Assembly (NCBI RefSeq): GCF_003094615.1
Contig: NZ_QDKO01000021.1
Coordinates: forward strand, 119,766 to 183,765
Direction of reading: 5' to 3'
Length of the DNA stretch: 64,000 nucleotides
DNA from: Caulobacter radicis
Lineage (GTDB): Bacteria > Pseudomonadota > Alphaproteobacteria > Caulobacterales > Caulobacteraceae
The number at the start of each line of letters is the position of its first letter. Position 1 is the first letter of the stretch. A program made the translations under genes and the position numbers. The notes under the pieces were generated by a model that worked only from the letters and a program-made list of their open reading frames with translations, was not told the origin of the DNA and searched no databases. Positions 1 to 11,751 of this stretch are shown in pieces.

Positions 1-360
1 GCGTCGCTGAACAAGCGCGAGGCCGGCGTCCGCTCGTCGCTGTCGCGGCTGTTCGGCTTCGGCGACCTGCCCAAGTCCAACTATGTCAGCGTCTCGGTCG
101 ACATGAACGCCACGCGCTCGATGGTCCTGCCGGCCTCGATCCCGGTGGCCCGCGCCAACGTGCGTTCGGCACTGACCCTCGACGGCCGCCAGATCGCCTC
201 GATCGGCCTGGGCGGCGGCACCATGGGCGACGAGGGCGTCGATTTCAGCCTGATCCGCCCGTTCGACATCCCGGCCGAGTTCTCGGTCAGCGTCCGCGCC
301 GAGGACGAACGCGTCCAGGACGGCCGCTTCATGGTCAAGCTGGTCAAGACCAACTGGTGA
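1..360 (+). CDS. C-terminal part of an unrecognised protein
   Basis: The reading frame is open from the first base and ends in TGA at 358-360, giving the last 119 residues of a protein whose start lies outside the window. The coding-like third-position G+C bias supports it as a gene. The visible part begins with a short basic, serine-rich stretch (KREAGVRSSLSRLFGFGD), then a region of alternating hydrophobic and polar residues that looks beta-rich. I recognise no catalytic motif and assign no function. An internal ATG at 103 could start a shorter product, but the upstream frame is equally coding-like, so I read it as one truncated gene. Confidence 0.6.
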   Translation, partial: ASLNKREAGVRSSLSRLFGFGDLPKSNYVSVSVDMNATRSMVLPASIPVARANVRSALTLDGRQIASIGLGGGTMGDEGVDFSLIRPFDIPAEFSVSVRAEDERVQDGRFMVKLVKTNW

Positions 361-506
361 CCGCGGGCGCAGCCGCGCCGCTTTCCCGACAATCTTCTGG
401 AAATTTCCCGAACGCCTGTCCGACCAGCGGGCGCCGGCGAGGGCGCGTTTGCGCCCGCCTGCGGGCCTTTCCCTCCTGATCGCTCCACCAGAGGGGGAGC
501 GGATAC

Positions 507-2666
<2,160 letters not shown>

Positions 2667-2678
2667 TCCCCCAACTTC

Positions 2679-2843
2679 GTCATCCCGGAAGCCGCGCAGC
2701 GGCTATCCGGGACCCAGGGGACTGGGCTGAGCAAGCGCCCAAAGCGCTTGCCGGCGCATTGCGGCCGCCCCTGGGTCCCGGCTCTTCGCTTCGCGGAGCC
2801 TGTCCTCGGGCGCGCTTCGCGCGACCCGGGGGGCCGGGATGAC
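2679..2843. repeat. Intergenic repeat, family C (GTCATCCCGGAA...GGCCGGGATGAC)
   Basis: This element begins GTCATCCCGGAA and ends with the inverted form GGCCGGGATGAC. Inside it has inverted blocks around CCGGGACCCAGGGGACTGGGC and CCCCTGGGTCCCGG. A second copy at 21506-21645 keeps both ends and the inner blocks but has a different centre. It fills the space between two convergent genes, where such palindromes may also act as transcription terminators. Confidence 0.8.
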
Positions 2844-2870
2844 GATTGAAGAGAAGGCGGGAGCCCAACC

Positions 2871-3407
2871 TTACTTCTTCTTGTAGGCCTTCACCGCGTC
2901 CATGGTCTTGGTCACGTGGCCCTGGAAGTTGCCGTCGGTGTAGGCCATCAGGACCTTGCCGTTCGGGGCGATGACGTAAGAGGTGCGGTTCGACCATTCG
3001 GGGCGCTTGTCCAGCACCACGTCGTAGGTCTTGATCAGGTCGGGGGTGGCGGCGGCCACCGCGAACTTGTCGCGGCAGTGCTCCTTGGAGAAGTCCTTGA
3101 TGCGGTCGACATTGCCGGCCGTGACGCCGATCACGGTCGCGCCCAGCTTCTGGAACTCGGGCGTGGCCTCGGCGAATTCGTGGGCCTCGGCCGTGCAGCC
3201 AGCCGTGTAGGCGGCGGGGAAGAAATAGAGCACCACCGGGCCCTTCTTCAGGGCCTTGGACAGCTTGAACTGGAAGTCCTTGCCCGCCAGCGCGCCGGGG
3301 GCGGTGAAGTCGGGCGCCTTGTCGCCGGGCTTGAGGGCGGCCAGGGCCGGCGAGGCGGCGGCGAAGCCCAGGGCGAGCAGGCAGGCGGCGAGGGCGGGGC
3401 GGTTCAT
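2871..3407 (-). CDS. Periplasmic peroxiredoxin (AhpC/TSA, BCP-like)
   Basis: A 178-residue thiol peroxidase with an N-terminal signal peptide (about residues 1-24, ending ALA), so it probably acts in the periplasm against hydroperoxides. The peroxidatic site PxxxTxxC is intact at residues 64-71 (PAAYTAGC, Cys71). A second cysteine at about 111 (KEHC) could be the resolving residue. The start ATG at 3407 has GGAG a few bases upstream and gives the signal peptide; an in-frame extension upstream would bury it. The gene is convergent with the TonB receptor and divergent from fabD. Confidence 0.9.
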   Translation of the reverse strand: MNRPALAACLLALGFAAASPALAALKPGDKAPDFTAPGALAGKDFQFKLSKALKKGPVVLYFFPAAYTAGCTAEAHEFAEATPEFQKLGATVIGVTAGNVDRIKDFSKEHCRDKFAVAAATPDLIKTYDVVLDKRPEWSNRTSYVIAPNGKVLMAYTDGNFQGHVTKTMDAVKAYKKK

Positions 3408-3566
3408 CTTGGCGACTCCGGGGCCTTGGATGCGGCGTGGCCAGCAATGTGGACGCGCCCCAACGGAAAGCAAGTATCGGCAAAACAGCGGTCCGGCTTG
3501 CCCAGTCACCGGCTTTCCCCTAACCCTCCGCGCCCAAGACATTGAATCTTAGAGGAGCGGGCCGTC

Positions 3567-4511
3567 ATGAGCATCGCCTTCATCTTCCCGGGACAGGGCA
3601 GCCAATCGGTCGGCATGGGCGTCGAGCTGGCGGAGGCCTTCGCGTCCGCGCGCGAGGTGTTCCAGGAAGTCGACGACGCCCTGGGCCAGAAGCTGTCCCA
3701 ACTGATGCGCGAAGGTCCCGAGGGCGACCTTACCCTGACCGAGAACGCCCAGCCGGCCCTGATGGCCGTCAGCCTGGCCGTCACCCGCACGCTGGAGAAG
3801 GAGTTCGGCGTCGGTATCGATCGCGCCGCATTCGTCGCCGGTCACAGCCTGGGTGAATACTCGGCCCTGGCCGCCGCCGGCGCCATCAGCCTGGCCGACA
3901 CCGCGCGCCTCTTGAAGCTGCGCGGCCAGGCCATGCAGCGCGCCGTGCCGGTGGGCGAGGGCGCGATGGCCTCGCTGATCGGTCCCAAGACCGACATCGC
4001 CCTGGCCGAGGCCGCCGCCGCCGCCGGCTCGGAAGTCGGCGTCTGCGTCGTGGCCAACGACAACAACAACGGCAACGTCGTGATCTCCGGCGCCAAGGCC
4101 GCCGTCGACAAGGCCATCGAGAAGGCCAAGGAGCTGGGCGCCCGCGCCATTCCTCTGAACGTCTCCGCGCCGTTCCACTGCCCGCTGATGCAGCCGGCCG
4201 CCGACGAGATGGCCGCCGCCCTGGCCGCCGCCACGATCCTGGCCCCGCGCGCGCCGCTGGTCGCCAACGTCACCGCCGCCCCGGTCCACGATCCGGACGT
4301 CATCCGCAAGCTGCTGGTCGAGCAGGTCACCGGCCGCGTCCGCTGGCGCGAAAGCATGACCTGGCTGGCCGGCGAGGGCGGCGTCACCCGCTTCGCCGAA
4401 GCCGGCGCGGGCAAGGTGCTGTCGGGCATGGCCAAGCGCATCGCCCCGGACGCCGAGGCGACCCCGCTGAACAGCCCCGCCGACCTGGAAGCCTTCGCCC
4501 AGTCGCTCTGA
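3567..4511 (+). CDS. fabD: Malonyl-CoA:ACP transacylase
   Basis: A 314-residue FabD that moves the malonyl group from CoA to acyl carrier protein in type II fatty acid synthesis. The N-terminal FPGQGSQ motif lies at residues 7-13, the nucleophile in GHSLGEYSA (Ser94), a conserved Arg near 119 (LRGQAMQ) and the catalytic His near 204 (APFHCPL). Length is typical. AGAGGAGC about 10 bases upstream of ATG 3567 is a good ribosome site. It heads the fabD-fabG-acpP-fabF group; a family B repeat pair separates it from fabG. Confidence 0.97.
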   Translation: MSIAFIFPGQGSQSVGMGVELAEAFASAREVFQEVDDALGQKLSQLMREGPEGDLTLTENAQPALMAVSLAVTRTLEKEFGVGIDRAAFVAGHSLGEYSALAAAGAISLADTARLLKLRGQAMQRAVPVGEGAMASLIGPKTDIALAEAAAAAGSEVGVCVVANDNNNGNVVISGAKAAVDKAIEKAKELGARAIPLNVSAPFHCPLMQPAADEMAAALAAATILAPRAPLVANVTAAPVHDPDVIRKLLVEQVTGRVRWRESMTWLAGEGGVTRFAEAGAGKVLSGMAKRIAPDAEATPLNSPADLEAFAQSL

Positions 4512-4531
4512 TTGTAGACGCGGTGCGTTAG

Positions 4532-4620
4532 CCCTCGCCCTTCGACAAGCTCAGGGTGAGGGCTAATGTTCACGGCGGATCATTCGGGGTCCTCATCCTG
4601 AGCCTGTCGAAGGGCGAGGA
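4532..4620. repeat. Family B inverted repeat pair (CTTCGACAAGCTCAGG type)
   Basis: Two inverted copies of a motif with core CCTTCGACAAGCTCAGG lie at about 4532-4562 and 4591-4620, separated by about 28 bases. Transcribed, the pair could fold into a long hairpin between fabD and fabG. Equivalent pairs occur at 9900-9989, 28952-29038 and 42746-42837. Confidence 0.85.
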
Positions 4621-4656
4621 TCCCGCACCCCAATCCCTCCGAAACGGAGAACTCAA

Positions 4657-5397
4657 ATGTTCGACCTCACCGGCAAGACCGCCCTCGTCACCGGCGCCAC
4701 CGGCGGCATCGGCGGCGCCATCGCCCGCGCCCTGCACGGCCAGGGCGCCCATGTCGTGCTCTCGGGCACCCGCGAATCGGCGCTGACCGAGCTGAAGAAC
4801 GAACTGGGCGAGCGCGCCTCGTTCGTGGTGGCGAATCTGTCGGACGCTGAAGCGGTCGACGGCCTGGTCGCCAAGGCCGAGGAAGCCGCCGGCGCTCCGC
4901 TCGACATCGTCATCGCCAACGCCGGGATCACCCGCGACGGCCTGATCGTGCGCATGAAGGACGAGGACTGGGACACCGTCATCAAGGTGAACCTGGAAGG
5001 CTACTTCCGCCTGGCCCGCGCCGCCGCCAAGGGGATGATGAAGCGCCGCGCCGGCCGCATCATCGGCATCACCTCGATCGTAGGCGTCACCGGCAACCCC
5101 GGCCAGACCAACTACGCGGCCTCCAAGGCCGGAATGATCGGGTTTTCCAAGGCCTTGGCCCAGGAACTGGCCAGCCGTGGCGTGACCGTCAACTGCGTGG
5201 CCCCCGGCTTCATCGCCAGCCCGATGACCGACGCCCTGAACGACCAGCAGAAGGCCGGCATCCTGTCGACCATCCCGGCTGGCAAGCTGGGCGAGGGGAG
5301 CGATATCGCCGCCGCCTGCGTTTACCTGGCCAGCGATCAGGGCGGTTACGTCACCGGTCAGACCTTGCACGTCAACGGCGGCATGGCCATGATCTAG
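4657..5397 (+). CDS. fabG: 3-oxoacyl-ACP reductase
   Basis: A 246-residue short-chain dehydrogenase that reduces 3-oxoacyl-ACP with NADPH in fatty acid elongation. The nucleotide-binding glycine motif TGATGGIG lies at residues 12-19, NAG at 88-90, and the catalytic Ser140, Tyr153 and Lys157 are in place (SIVG...YAASK). FabG rather than another SDR is supported by position between fabD and acpP and by typical length. GAAACGGAGAA just upstream of ATG 4657 supplies the ribosome site. Confidence 0.96.
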   Translation: MFDLTGKTALVTGATGGIGGAIARALHGQGAHVVLSGTRESALTELKNELGERASFVVANLSDAEAVDGLVAKAEEAAGAPLDIVIANAGITRDGLIVRMKDEDWDTVIKVNLEGYFRLARAAAKGMMKRRAGRIIGITSIVGVTGNPGQTNYAASKAGMIGFSKALAQELASRGVTVNCVAPGFIASPMTDALNDQQKAGILSTIPAGKLGEGSDIAAACVYLASDQGGYVTGQTLHVNGGMAMI

Positions 5398-5493
5398 GCG
5401 AACGCCGCCTTGGTCCACAACGGCCATGCTTCTTGGCGGCTGACCCGCTGGTCACCCGAAAAGGAACGTGATAGGCGGTGACCCGACATCTCA

Positions 5494-5523
5494 CGGACGG
5501 TGAAGCAGATTTCATACCGTCCG
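5494..5523 (+). promoter_or_regulatory. Perfect inverted repeat in the acpP leader
   Basis: CGGACGGT at 5494-5501 and ACCGTCCG at 5516-5523 are perfectly complementary with a 14-base loop, 36 bases upstream of the acpP start codon. There is no T-run, so it is not an obvious terminator; it may be a leader structure or protein site. The near-direct repeat CAGATTTCA occurs in the loop and again at 5532-5540. Confidence 0.5.
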
Positions 5524-5558
5524 GGGGTAAACAGATTTCAAAACGAGGGACTAACAGA

Positions 5559-5798
5559 ATGTCCGACATTCTCGAGCGCGTGCGTAAGATCGTCATCGAA
5601 CACCTGGATGCCGATCCCGAGAAGGTCACCGAGAAGGCCAGCTTCATCGACGACCTGGGCGCCGACAGCCTCGACAACGTCGAGCTCGTGATGGCGTTCG
5701 AAGAAGAATTCGACATCGAAATTCCGGACGACGCCGCCGAGCACATCCAGACGGTTGGCGACGCCGTGAAGTTCATCACGGAAAAGACCGGCGCCTAA
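5559..5798 (+). CDS. acpP: Acyl carrier protein
   Basis: A 79-residue acidic acyl carrier protein that carries growing fatty acyl chains on a 4'-phosphopantetheine arm. The attachment motif GADSLD is at residues 34-39 with the modified Ser37. The start at ATG 5559 is fixed by the classic MSDILERV N-terminus and by ACGAGGGA at 5543-5550. It lies about 160 bases after fabG, with its own structured leader and a strong terminator downstream, so it can be expressed at a higher level than its neighbours. Confidence 0.98.
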   Translation: MSDILERVRKIVIEHLDADPEKVTEKASFIDDLGADSLDNVELVMAFEEEFDIEIPDDAAEHIQTVGDAVKFITEKTGA

Positions 5799-5840
5799 GG
5801 GCGTCGGGTTCGTACCCTCACGGGCGAACAGCACTATCAG

Positions 5841-5885
5841 CCGCCGCGCAGCACGGGCTCTTGCCATCGTGCGCGCGGCGGTTTT
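5841..5885 (+). terminator. Rho-independent terminator after acpP
   Basis: CCGCCGCGC(A)GCACG pairs with CGTGCGCGCGGCGG (one bulged A) around a 12-base loop, followed by TTTT at 5882-5885. It lies 43 bases after the acpP stop and separates acpP from fabF. Confidence 0.75.
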
Positions 5886-5973
5886 CGTATGTGGCCAAGA
5901 TTCGCGCCGCAACCTGGCTTAGGGCTTTCGCCTTTCGTCCAGGCCGGCGCGTCGGAAGGTTTGGGAGCAATCC

Positions 5974-7254
<1,281 letters not shown>

Positions 7255-7264
7255 GCCAAGTCTC

Positions 7265-8353
7265 GTGAGCAAGCCGCCGCGTCCGCAGAAGAAGGCCTCG
7301 GCGCCCAAGCGGGCGTCGAAGGCCCGCAAGCGGGAGACCGCCACCCTGGGACGTCGCCTGGCCGCCATGGCCGGCGGCGGTCTCGTGGTCGCCGCGGTCG
7401 CGGCCCTCGCCGTCGGCGGCGGGGCCGTCTGGCTCTATAGCGGGCCAGGCCCCAAGGCCAAGAACGGCGAATACACCTCGGTGGTGCTCCGCCGCGGCGC
7501 CAGCGTCTCGGAGATCGCCGGGGCCCTGGAAGCCGGTGGCGCGATCCGCTCCTCGTCGCTGTTCCTGACCGCCGCCCAGGTCACCGGCGCGGCGCGTCGG
7601 CTCAAGGCCGGCGAATACGAATTCCCCAACCGCGCCTCGCTCGCCAACGTCCTGGCCATGGTCCGCGACGGCAAGGTCGTGCGCCACCAGGTCACCGTGC
7701 CCGAGGGCGTGACCTCGGAAATGGTCGTCGAGATCCTGCAGCGCTCGCCCGTGCTGGTCGGCGACGTGCCGACCCCGCCGGAAGGCGCCGTCCTTCCCGA
7801 GACCTACCAGGTCGAGCGCGGCGAGGAGCGGGCCGCCGTCCTGCAGCGGATGATGGACGACCGCGACAAGGTGCTGAACGCCCTGTGGGAGCAGCGTCAG
7901 GCGGGCTTGCCGTTCCAGACCAAGGACGAGGCCGTCACCCTGGCCTCGATCGTCGAGAAGGAAACGGCCCTGGCCAGCGAGCGTCCGCGCGTCGCGGCCC
8001 TGTTCACCAACCGCCTGCGCTTGGGGATGCGTCTCGATACCGACCCGACGGTGATCTATGGCATCACCCGCGGCCGGCCTTTGGGGCGGGGCCTGCGGCG
8101 GTCGGAACTCGACACCTTCACGCCCTACAATACCTACAAGATCACCGGCCTGCCGCCGACGCCGATCGCCAATCCGGGCCGCGAGGCCCTGGCGGCGGTG
8201 ATGAACCCGCCCAAGACCGACGAGCTCTATTTCGTCGCCGACGGCACCGGCGGCCACGTCTTCGCCAGGACGTACGAAGAGCACGAGCGCAACGTCGTCC
8301 AGTGGCGTCGCATCGAGCGCGAGGCCAAGGCCTCGGAAGCAGCGGGGAACTGA
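7265..8353 (+). CDS. mltG: Endolytic peptidoglycan transglycosylase MltG
   Basis: A YceG/MltG-family membrane protein that cuts nascent glycan strands and so sets strand length. A basic N-terminus is followed by one membrane helix (about residues 34-56), then the YceG domain. The catalytic glutamate is in SIVEKET (about Glu231), and the family motifs LDTDPTVIYG and PTPIANPG are present. I chose GTG 7265, just after the fabF stop, because the basic region then precedes the helix; no strong ribosome site decides it. The product would be 362 residues. ATG 7367 is the alternative but would begin at the helix. Confidence 0.92.
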   Translation: MSKPPRPQKKASAPKRASKARKRETATLGRRLAAMAGGGLVVAAVAALAVGGGAVWLYSGPGPKAKNGEYTSVVLRRGASVSEIAGALEAGGAIRSSSLFLTAAQVTGAARRLKAGEYEFPNRASLANVLAMVRDGKVVRHQVTVPEGVTSEMVVEILQRSPVLVGDVPTPPEGAVLPETYQVERGEERAAVLQRMMDDRDKVLNALWEQRQAGLPFQTKDEAVTLASIVEKETALASERPRVAALFTNRLRLGMRLDTDPTVIYGITRGRPLGRGLRRSELDTFTPYNTYKITGLPPTPIANPGREALAAVMNPPKTDELYFVADGTGGHVFARTYEEHERNVVQWRRIEREAKASEAAGN

Positions 8354-8355
8354 CC

Positions 8356-9237
8356 ATGGCGCTGTCGGGCATGACCGGGTTCGCGCGTGTCGAGGGGGCT
8401 CTGGGCGACTGGAGCTGGGCCGTCGAGGCGCGCAGCGTCAACGGCCGTAACCTCGAGACCCGTTTCCGGGGCCCGCCAGGCCTGGAAAGCCTCGACCGGG
8501 CCGCCCGCGACGGCGCGCAGGCCCGCTTCCAGCGCGGCCAGCTGACGCTCGGCGTCCAGGCCCGCAAGGCCGAGGCCGCCGCCGCCCCGCAGGTCAATGT
8601 CGAGGTGCTGGAGCGCTACCTCAAGGCCGGATCGCCCTATGTCGCCACCGGCATGGTCGGCAAGCCCAGTCTCGACGGCCTCCTGGCCCTGCGCGGCGTC
8701 ATCGAGGTCCGTGAGGACGACGAGGATCCGGACGCCCGCGCCGCCCTGGAAGCCGCCATCGCCGCCAGCATTCACCAGGCCCTCGACGGCCTGAAGGCCG
8801 CGCGGCTGGAGGAGGGCGCTTCGCTCTCGCCGGTGCTTTCGGGCCTGGTCGACCGGATCGAGACCCTCACCGGCCTCGCCGCCGCGGAGGCCGAGGGCCA
8901 GCCGGCCATCCTCAAGCAGCGCTTCGAGCGCCGCATGTCCGAACTCCTGGGCGAAAGCGCTTCGCAGGACCGCATCCTGCAGGAAGCCGCCGCCCTGGCG
9001 GTCAAGGCCGACGTCCGCGAGGAGCTCGACCGCCTGGCCGGCCACGTGGCCGCGGCGCGCACCCTGCTGTCCAGCGACGGCGCTTCGGGCCGGCGGCTGG
9101 ACTTCCTCTCGCAGGAGTTCATGCGCGAGGCCAACACCCTATGCAGCAAGTCGGCGCTCGCCGCGCTGACCGCCCACGGCCTCGAACTCAAGGCCACGAT
9201 CGAACAGTTTCGCGAACAGGTTCAGAATGTCGAATAA
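8356..9237 (+). CDS. yicC: YicC-family endoribonuclease
   Basis: A 293-residue YicC/YloC protein, a family with endoribonuclease activity in other bacteria. It starts with the diagnostic MTGFAR motif at residues 5-10, has WAVEARSVNGR near residue 20, and ends with the conserved C-terminal region FLSQEFMREANTLCSK. The start codon lies two bases after the mltG stop, and the end overlaps gmk by 11 bases, so mltG-yicC-gmk are translationally coupled. Pairing of yicC with gmk is common in bacteria. Confidence 0.93.
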   Translation: MALSGMTGFARVEGALGDWSWAVEARSVNGRNLETRFRGPPGLESLDRAARDGAQARFQRGQLTLGVQARKAEAAAAPQVNVEVLERYLKAGSPYVATGMVGKPSLDGLLALRGVIEVREDDEDPDARAALEAAIAASIHQALDGLKAARLEEGASLSPVLSGLVDRIETLTGLAAAEAEGQPAILKQRFERRMSELLGESASQDRILQEAAALAVKADVREELDRLAGHVAAARTLLSSDGASGRRLDFLSQEFMREANTLCSKSALAALTAHGLELKATIEQFREQVQNVE

Positions 9238-9883
9238 CCCGGCCGAAAAGCACGGGCGCAAGCACCGCGGCCTCCTCCTGATGGTCGTGGCCCCCTCGGG
9301 CGTCGGCAAGACCTCGCTGACCCGCCGCCTGGTGGCCGATCACGGCCACCTGCACCTGTCGATCAGCGCCACCACCCGCGACCCGCGTCCGGGCGAGCAC
9401 GATGGCCGCGACTATCACTTCGTCTCCAAGGACAAGTTCAAGGAGATGATCGAAGAGAACGCCTTCTTCGAATGGGCCGAGGTCTACGGCAACTTCTACG
9501 GCAGCCCCAAGGCCCCGATCATGGAGGCGCTGGAGGGCGGCGAGAGCGTGCTGTTCGACATCGACTTCCAGGGCGCCATGAAGGTGCACGAGCAGGCCGG
9601 TCCCGACAGCGTGCTGGTCTACATCCTGCCGCCGTCCCTGGCCGAGATGAGCCGCCGCCTGCACGCCCGCAGCCAGGACAGCGAGGAAGTCATCGCCCGC
9701 CGCCTGTCGCGCGCCAAGGACGAGGTCGCCGCCTGGGAGAAGTTCGACTACGTCGTGCTCAACGACGACTTCGACAAGGCCTACGCCGACCTCGCCCACA
9801 TCTATCACGCCGAACGCCAGAAGCGCTCGCGCAACCCCTGGATCGGCGACCTGGTCGGCGACCTGCTGGCGGAAGATATCTGA
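9227..9883 (+). CDS. gmk: Guanylate kinase
   Basis: A 218-residue guanylate kinase converting GMP to GDP with ATP. The P-loop APSGVGKTS lies at residues 22-30. The GMP-binding region follows with TTRDPRPGEHDGRDYHF and later the FEWAEVYGNFYGS motif. The length matches the family. It overlaps yicC by 11 bases, is last in the run from fabF, and is followed by a family B repeat pair that may end transcription. Confidence 0.97.
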   Translation: MSNNPAEKHGRKHRGLLLMVVAPSGVGKTSLTRRLVADHGHLHLSISATTRDPRPGEHDGRDYHFVSKDKFKEMIEENAFFEWAEVYGNFYGSPKAPIMEALEGGESVLFDIDFQGAMKVHEQAGPDSVLVYILPPSLAEMSRRLHARSQDSEEVIARRLSRAKDEVAAWEKFDYVVLNDDFDKAYADLAHIYHAERQKRSRNPWIGDLVGDLLAEDI

Positions 9884-9899
9884 GGGGCGACGCCCTGCG

Positions 9900-9989
9900 T
9901 GATCCTCGTCCTTCGACAAGCTCAGGATGAGGATCATTGATGGATCGGGCGATTGAAAACCTGACCCTGAGCTTGTCGAAGGGCGAGGT
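9900..9989. repeat. Family B inverted repeat pair
   Basis: GATCCTCGTCCTTCGACAAG... near 9900-9934 is mirrored by CCTGAGCTTGTCGAAGGGCGAGG near 9964-9987. The pair sits exactly between two convergent genes (gmk and a receiver protein), where a transcribed hairpin would work as a bidirectional stop. Confidence 0.85.
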
Positions 9990-10000
9990 TTTCACCCCAA

Positions 10001-10399
10001 TCAATAATGAAAGCTGCCGCTCTCGCGCGGCTGGATCAGCTCTCGCGCCCGAAGCACCAGTTGCACGGGCGTGAACGGCTTCATCATGTAGGTCGTCGCG
10101 CCCGCGCTCATGGCCTCGACCACGCGGTCCAGGCGCCGTTCGCCGGTCATGATCACCACCGGCACCTCGCGGCCCCAGTCGCTGACCCGCAGGCGGCGCA
10201 GCACCTCGATCCCGGTCTCGCCGGGCATGCGCACGTCCAGGAACACGATGGCCGGATGGCGGTCCTGCACGTCGGCCAGCAGCCGCTGGGCGTCCTCGGC
10301 GGTCTCGACCTCGAAGCCGCCGCCTTCGAGCGCGGTCGACACGAACTCCAGCATCAGCGGGTCGTCGTCGATCACCAGGGCCAGGGGGCGCGAGGTCAT
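10001..10399 (-). CDS. Stand-alone response regulator receiver protein
   Basis: A 132-residue CheY-like protein made only of a receiver domain. The acidic pocket DDD is at residues 11-13, the phospho-acceptor Asp55 in FLDVRMPG, the switch Thr85 in MTGE, and Lys107 in MKPF. No output domain follows. It is the second of two adjacent receiver-only genes, about 19 bases after its neighbour, so the pair is probably one transcript. No cognate kinase is adjacent. It may act by protein-protein contact or in a phosphorelay; its target is unknown. Confidence 0.93.
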   Translation of the reverse strand: MTSRPLALVIDDDPLMLEFVSTALEGGGFEVETAEDAQRLLADVQDRHPAIVFLDVRMPGETGIEVLRRLRVSDWGREVPVVIMTGERRLDRVVEAMSAGATTYMMKPFTPVQLVLRARELIQPRESGSFHY

Positions 10400-10418
10400 G
10401 GGGAACTCCGGGGACGCG

Positions 10419-10823
10419 TCACAGCCAGACGCGGGACTGATTCTTGGTCGCCGCCCGCACCCGCGCCAGCAGGTCCGAGGCGGAAAAGGGCTTGAGGACG
10501 TAGCCGACGGCGCCGGCCTCGATGGCCGCCTTGACGTTCGCCCCGTCGGCCGAGGCGGTTATCATGATCGCCGGCGCGGTCTTCAACCGCTTTTCCGCCC
10601 GCAGGCGGCGCAGCAGCGTCAGGCCGTTGATCTCGGGCATGGCGACGTCGAGCAGGAACAGGTGCGGCGGCCGGCGCAGGGCGGCCGTCAAGGCGTCCTC
10701 GGCGTTGTGGGCGACCTCCACCGCGAAGCCCTCCATCTCCAGCCGAAACCTGACGAACTCGGTCACCAGCGGGTCGTCGTCGACCACCAGGACCAGATGT
10801 TGCTGCTCGGGCGCGGGCTGCAT
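10419..10823 (-). CDS. Stand-alone response regulator receiver protein
   Basis: A 134-residue receiver-only protein. The acidic pocket VDDD is at residues 14-17, the phospho-acceptor Asp59 in LLDVAMPE, Thr90 in MITAS, and Lys112 in LKPF. It resembles the downstream receiver in layout but is clearly diverged, so this is either an old duplication or two independent single-domain regulators. It is placed between rsmA and the second receiver on the reverse strand. Function beyond phosphotransfer cannot be read from the sequence. Confidence 0.93.
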   Translation of the reverse strand: MQPAPEQQHLVLVVDDDPLVTEFVRFRLEMEGFAVEVAHNAEDALTAALRRPPHLFLLDVAMPEINGLTLLRRLRAEKRLKTAPAIMITASADGANVKAAIEAGAVGYVLKPFSASDLLARVRAATKNQSRVWL

Positions 10824-10875
10824 GTGGTGAAGATTCCTCCACCTGACCGCGAATGCAAGCCGTGGTCGCGCCTGC

Positions 10876-11709
10876 TCAGGCCTTCAGCAGCGCCGCGGCC
10901 AGGGCCTGGAAGCCTTCGATCGGGATCGTCTCGGCCCGCGCGTCGGGGTCGATGCCCGCCGCCTCGCACAGCGCGCCGCCGCCGATCGGCTTGAGGCTCG
11001 AGCGCAGCATCTTGCGACGCTGGCCGAAAGCGGCCGCCGTCACCCGTTCCAGCGCCGAGACCAGCGCCTTGTCCGGCGCCGGTTCCAGCGGCACGAGGCG
11101 CGCCACGGCCGAGGCCACCTTGGGCGGCGGGGTGAAGGCGCGGGCGGGCAGGTCCATGACCACCCTGGCGCTGCACACGGTCTGAGACAGCACCGCCAGG
11201 CGCCCATAGGCGTCGTCGCCGTCCTGGGCGGCGATGCGGTCGGCGACCTCCTTCTGGAACATCAGGGTCATTGACAGCGGCCGGAAGGGCCCCGTGAGCC
11301 AGTTGATCAGCAGCTGGGTGCCGACATTGTAGGGCAGGTTGGAGACCATGTGGGCCGGGCCGCCGCCGGCCAGCGTCGCCATGTCGGCCCGCAGGGCGTC
11401 GCCCTCGACCAGGGTCAGGCGGCCGTCGGCGGCGTCGGCCAGCTCGCCCAGCAGCGGCAGGAAGCGGCTGTCCTTCTCGACCGCCACCACATTGGCGCCG
11501 GTCTCCAGCAGGGCCCGCGTCAGGCCGCCGGGGCCAGGACCCACCTCGATCACCGTGTCGCCTTCGCCGACCTCGGCCAGGCGCGCGATCTTGCGGGTGA
11601 TGTTGAGGTCCAGCAGGAAGTGCTGGCCGAAGCTCTTGCGCGCCAGCAGGCCATGGCGCTCGAGCGCCTCACGCAGCGGCGGCAGGTCGGCGAGGGAAGG
11701 GGACGTCAT
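10876..11709 (-). CDS. rsmA: 16S rRNA dimethyladenosine transferase
   Basis: A 277-residue RsmA/KsgA that dimethylates two adjacent adenines in the 3'-terminal hairpin of 16S rRNA. It shows the N-terminal KSFGQHFLLD motif, the SAM-binding VIEVGPGPGGLT motif and the catalytic NLPYNVGT motif. The length is typical. It is the last gene of the lptF-lptG-lptD-surA-pdxA-rsmA series, the usual order in alphaproteobacteria, 42 bases after pdxA. Confidence 0.96.
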   Translation of the reverse strand: MTSPSLADLPPLREALERHGLLARKSFGQHFLLDLNITRKIARLAEVGEGDTVIEVGPGPGGLTRALLETGANVVAVEKDSRFLPLLGELADAADGRLTLVEGDALRADMATLAGGGPAHMVSNLPYNVGTQLLINWLTGPFRPLSMTLMFQKEVADRIAAQDGDDAYGRLAVLSQTVCSARVVMDLPARAFTPPPKVASAVARLVPLEPAPDKALVSALERVTAAAFGQRRKMLRSSLKPIGGGALCEAAGIDPDARAETIPIEGFQALAAALLKA

Positions 11710-11751
11710 CGCCTCCCTCTAGAGCCAAACGCCTCGAAAGCCTAGCCGGCT

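Noticed and set aside
2680..3483. Reverse-strand open frame overlapping the peroxiredoxin in another frame
   Set aside because: It crosses the family C repeat and is rich in Arg, Pro and Gly; the peroxiredoxin frame has intact catalytic motifs and a signal peptide.
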